A DNA stretch of 45,435 nt from Leptospira ellinghausenii (GTDB lineage: Bacteria; Spirochaetota; Leptospiria; Leptospirales; Leptospiraceae): contig NZ_BFAZ01000014.1 of assembly GCF_003114815.1 (NCBI RefSeq), positions 1 to 45,435 of the forward strand. Reading direction: 5' to 3'. A program made the translations under genes and the position numbers. Below, one piece after another: positions 43,667-45,435 of this stretch (positions within the stretch are counted from its first letter, which is position 1; every line of letters begins with the position of its first letter). The notes under the pieces are model-generated. The model did not search any database, was not told the DNA's origin, and worked only from the letters and a program-made list of their open reading frames with translations.

Positions 43667-44608
43667 TCACTTAACTGGTTCTTTCCCAGAAATGAATGCT
43701 TTTAAATAATCCCATCTAGATTTTTTAACAAAAACTAGCTCTCCGACATTATTAACTAAATTCCTAATCGAATTGTTATAAGCCATACCTATAAAATCGA
43801 AGAATAACGCATTCATATCAAAGTTTATTTTGTCTGAATTAGGTAAATTTTCTCCAATAACTGCTCTTGGATTTGTCCGCTTAAAATCTAGTTCTATGTT
43901 ACCTTTTCGATTAACACATACAAATCTCGGTACATTTGTTATATCTCTAATATAAACACTAAAGTGAGACTGAAATTCACTAGAGTGTAAAACTCTTATT
44001 AAGTAAATTTTTTCAGATAATTTTTTAAATACGTATCCAAGAAGTGGGAACCGATTATCAAATGGGATGATTTTATTTTCATCTTCAACGAAAGAAACAT
44101 ATTCCTTTTCATTCAAAACCTCTTTACTTTCACATGTTACTAAGTATTTTAATTCGTTAGAATCGCGAATAAAATCATTTAATAGACTTATTAACCAAAA
44201 TGATCTATCGAGAATTTCATTTCTATGGAGTAAAGAATTCTCATATTTGTTTTGAAATCTTTCCGCATTTAGTTTATGTATTTTATTTCTTTCATTTTCC
44301 TTTCTATTTTCAATTACTCTATCAGTTACAGCCTTACACCTTGCAAAAGCATAATCTAATATATTTTGAAATAATAGAGGAACTAAAAACATTGAGACGA
44401 TGGGAAACCAAATCCTCTTACTACCCCAATTGAAATATGATTTAAACTCGCCTACTGCTCCAGGGTATTGTATATCTAAAGCAAGTTCTACAATTATGTC
44501 AAAATTAACTATAAAGAATGTTGTTATGAAGGAACCTATAAAGGGATGTCCTATTTTATCTAAAATTAATCCCGAAATTCCTCGTGAAACGATTGGTTCC
44601 TCTGACAT
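43667..44608 (-). CDS. Hypothetical membrane protein
   Basis: 313 residues with GAGGAG before the ATG. Two hydrophobic segments (about 20-45, IGSFITTFFIVNFDIIVELAL, and 70-88, WFPIVSMFLVPLLFQNIL) anchor a long soluble C-terminus that starts with a basic, coiled helix (RVIENRKENERNKIHKLNAERFQ). No family recognised. It lies between the transposase remnants and a non-coding stretch, with no obvious operon partner. Confidence 0.6.
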   Translation of the reverse strand: MSEEPIVSRGISGLILDKIGHPFIGSFITTFFIVNFDIIVELALDIQYPGAVGEFKSYFNWGSKRIWFPIVSMFLVPLLFQNILDYAFARCKAVTDRVIENRKENERNKIHKLNAERFQNKYENSLLHRNEILDRSFWLISLLNDFIRDSNELKYLVTCESKEVLNEKEYVSFVEDENKIIPFDNRFPLLGYVFKKLSEKIYLIRVLHSSEFQSHFSVYIRDITNVPRFVCVNRKGNIELDFKRTNPRAVIGENLPNSDKINFDMNALFFDFIGMAYNNSIRNLVNNVGELVFVKKSRWDYLKAFISGKEPVK

Positions 44609-44953
44609 GAAAACTCCTCAAAGCAGAAAAAAGCAAGGAGTAAAATCCTCGCTCTCTATCAGCTAACATGTGGAATTTCCTGTCTAGTGAATTTATGGAT
44701 TAGTAAAATATACAGACAAAGGTTTCGAAATTGAGGTATCAGGAACCACATTTTTTTCCAAACGATAGACACGGCTAGGATAGTTTTCTCAAAAAGAATG
44801 AACTAGAATTGGTATAGATTCAATGTAATTATCATTAGAAGATACCGTGGATACCTCTCCTAAGTAAATCAATTCATTCCCCTTCCTCATCTTCGCAACC
44901 AATGTGTGTTTGAATTTGCTGGAAATGAGGGTGGAAATGTCTTCAGTCAAAAT
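44609..44953. other. Non-coding stretch
   Basis: No gene with a credible start or family resemblance, and no strong hairpin was noticed. It separates the membrane protein gene from the broken lipoprotein gene. Confidence 0.4.
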
Positions 44954-45195
44954 TCATAGGTCCACTAAAACCCTCGAGTTTCCTTTAACTCGTTTCCAGC
45001 CTGATTCCAAGGCTATCTCTTGAAAGACTCTAGAAACTGGAGAATAATCAAAAGATTCCCTATAGACAAAATCATGGTTCTGATTACTTTGAAATTCATC
45101 TATTCCATTAGAATTAATTTCAGTTCGAATTCGCCCATGACATCCAACCAAGAGTGCCAATAAAATGAATAGTTTTACCGTTTTTTAGTGTTCAT
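44954..45195 (-). pseudogene. Small lipoprotein gene with a frameshifted 5' end
   Basis: From 45160 the frame reads LALLVGCHGRIRTEIN..., the end of a lipoprotein signal peptide (LLVGC lipobox) followed by about 60 residues. The hydrophobic part continues upstream as VKLFILLA, but the only nearby ATG (45195, Met-Asn-Thr-Lys-Lys) is in another frame and stops at once. Adding one A to the run of six at 45186-45181 would join them into a normal lipoprotein. Alternatively, the start was lost to a neighbouring insertion-element end, or a TTG at 45160 gives a poor signal peptide. Confidence 0.45.
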
Positions 45196-45435
45196 GGTTC
45201 CATGATAAATGGTCCACCTAACAAATGGCTGCTGAAAATGGTCCCCGTCGGATGTTTACTATTTTAATATATGTACTTTTTTCCTATTGACTGAACCTTA
45301 AAAACCCAAGTTTTCTGTCTTTATGGGTCATAAAACAATACTATCTAAACCCCCGATTTCGGAGATTCCCCAGGATCATACAGGAAGTGAGCAACATACC
45401 CCTAATTCTTCCAAGCCGTACCACCCCTTCCCACA
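45196..45435. other. Right edge: repeats resembling an IS21-type end
   Basis: No gene. Two copies of AAATGGTCC (near 45208 and 45236) and a nearby CATGGTTCCATG palindrome, read on the minus strand as GGACCATTT ... CATGGAACCATG, resemble the multiple terminal repeats of IS21-like elements. No transposase remains in the window. Confidence 0.3.

Noticed and set aside
1..45435. CRISPR arrays, tRNA and rRNA genes
   Set aside because: No regularly spaced repeats and no T-loop or cloverleaf pattern were noticed; a dedicated search could not be run.

Overview
The window is AT-rich and reads as accessory DNA from a spirochaete, most likely Leptospira. This is inferred from the spirochaete-style lipoboxes (LNC, IQC), the large secreted RHS protein, the Kelch-repeat lipoprotein and the IS481-type remnants. 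No rRNA, tRNA or housekeeping gene was found, so the genus is not proven.

Layout. (1) 1-1204: a 5'-truncated gene with a winged-helix-like C-terminus, a small HNH endonuclease and an overlapping unknown gene. (2) 2134-17189: a dense defence island. It holds a GHKL-ATPase/PD-(D/E)xK nuclease fusion (2134-3891), a three-gene operon with two phospholipase-D-fold proteins (4320-8447), and a four-gene operon on the minus strand (13581-8646). That operon encodes a ComEC-like metallo-beta-lactamase, a single E2-E1-JAB polypeptide, a patatin phospholipase and an LRAT-like Cys hydrolase. Divergent from it is an XRE repressor plus ImmA/IrrE protease pair. A stand-alone PD-(D/E)xK-like gene and an AbiEi/AbiEii toxin-antitoxin pair follow. 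(3) 17571-25990: mobile-element core genes: tyrosine recombinase, an HUH-like/SF2-helicase fusion, an unclassified reverse transcriptase with a structured downstream segment, a SprT-like metalloprotease and a Gp37/Gp68 (DUF5131) protein. (4) 26534-28854: lipoprotein, DUF2085 membrane protein, zinc-ribbon protein and an XRE regulator with its own palindrome. (5) 29797-40325: a 2.3-kaa RHS/YD-repeat protein with a translationally coupled lipoprotein, divergent from an envelope operon (beta-barrel-like protein, Kelch lipoprotein, membrane-anchored helical protein). (6) 40612-45435: small unknown genes and decayed insertion-sequence remnants, including two halves of an IS481-type transposase in opposite orientation and a lipoprotein gene with a broken 5' end.

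The most interesting system is 8646-14671. One polypeptide carries conjugation (E2, E1) and deconjugation (JAB) domains. It sits with an MBL protein whose flexible-looking C-terminus ends in Lys-Ala-Gly, and with two predicted lipid- or thioester-active enzymes. No CD-NTase and no ubiquitin-like protein is visible. The operon promoter (TTGACG-17-TATTAT) has its -10 inside a perfect 21-bp palindrome. The divergent XRE gene appears to be leaderless. The XRE/ImmA pair is therefore a plausible protease-triggered switch for a ubiquitin-like conjugation-based immune system. All functional links are inference from sequence and gene order.
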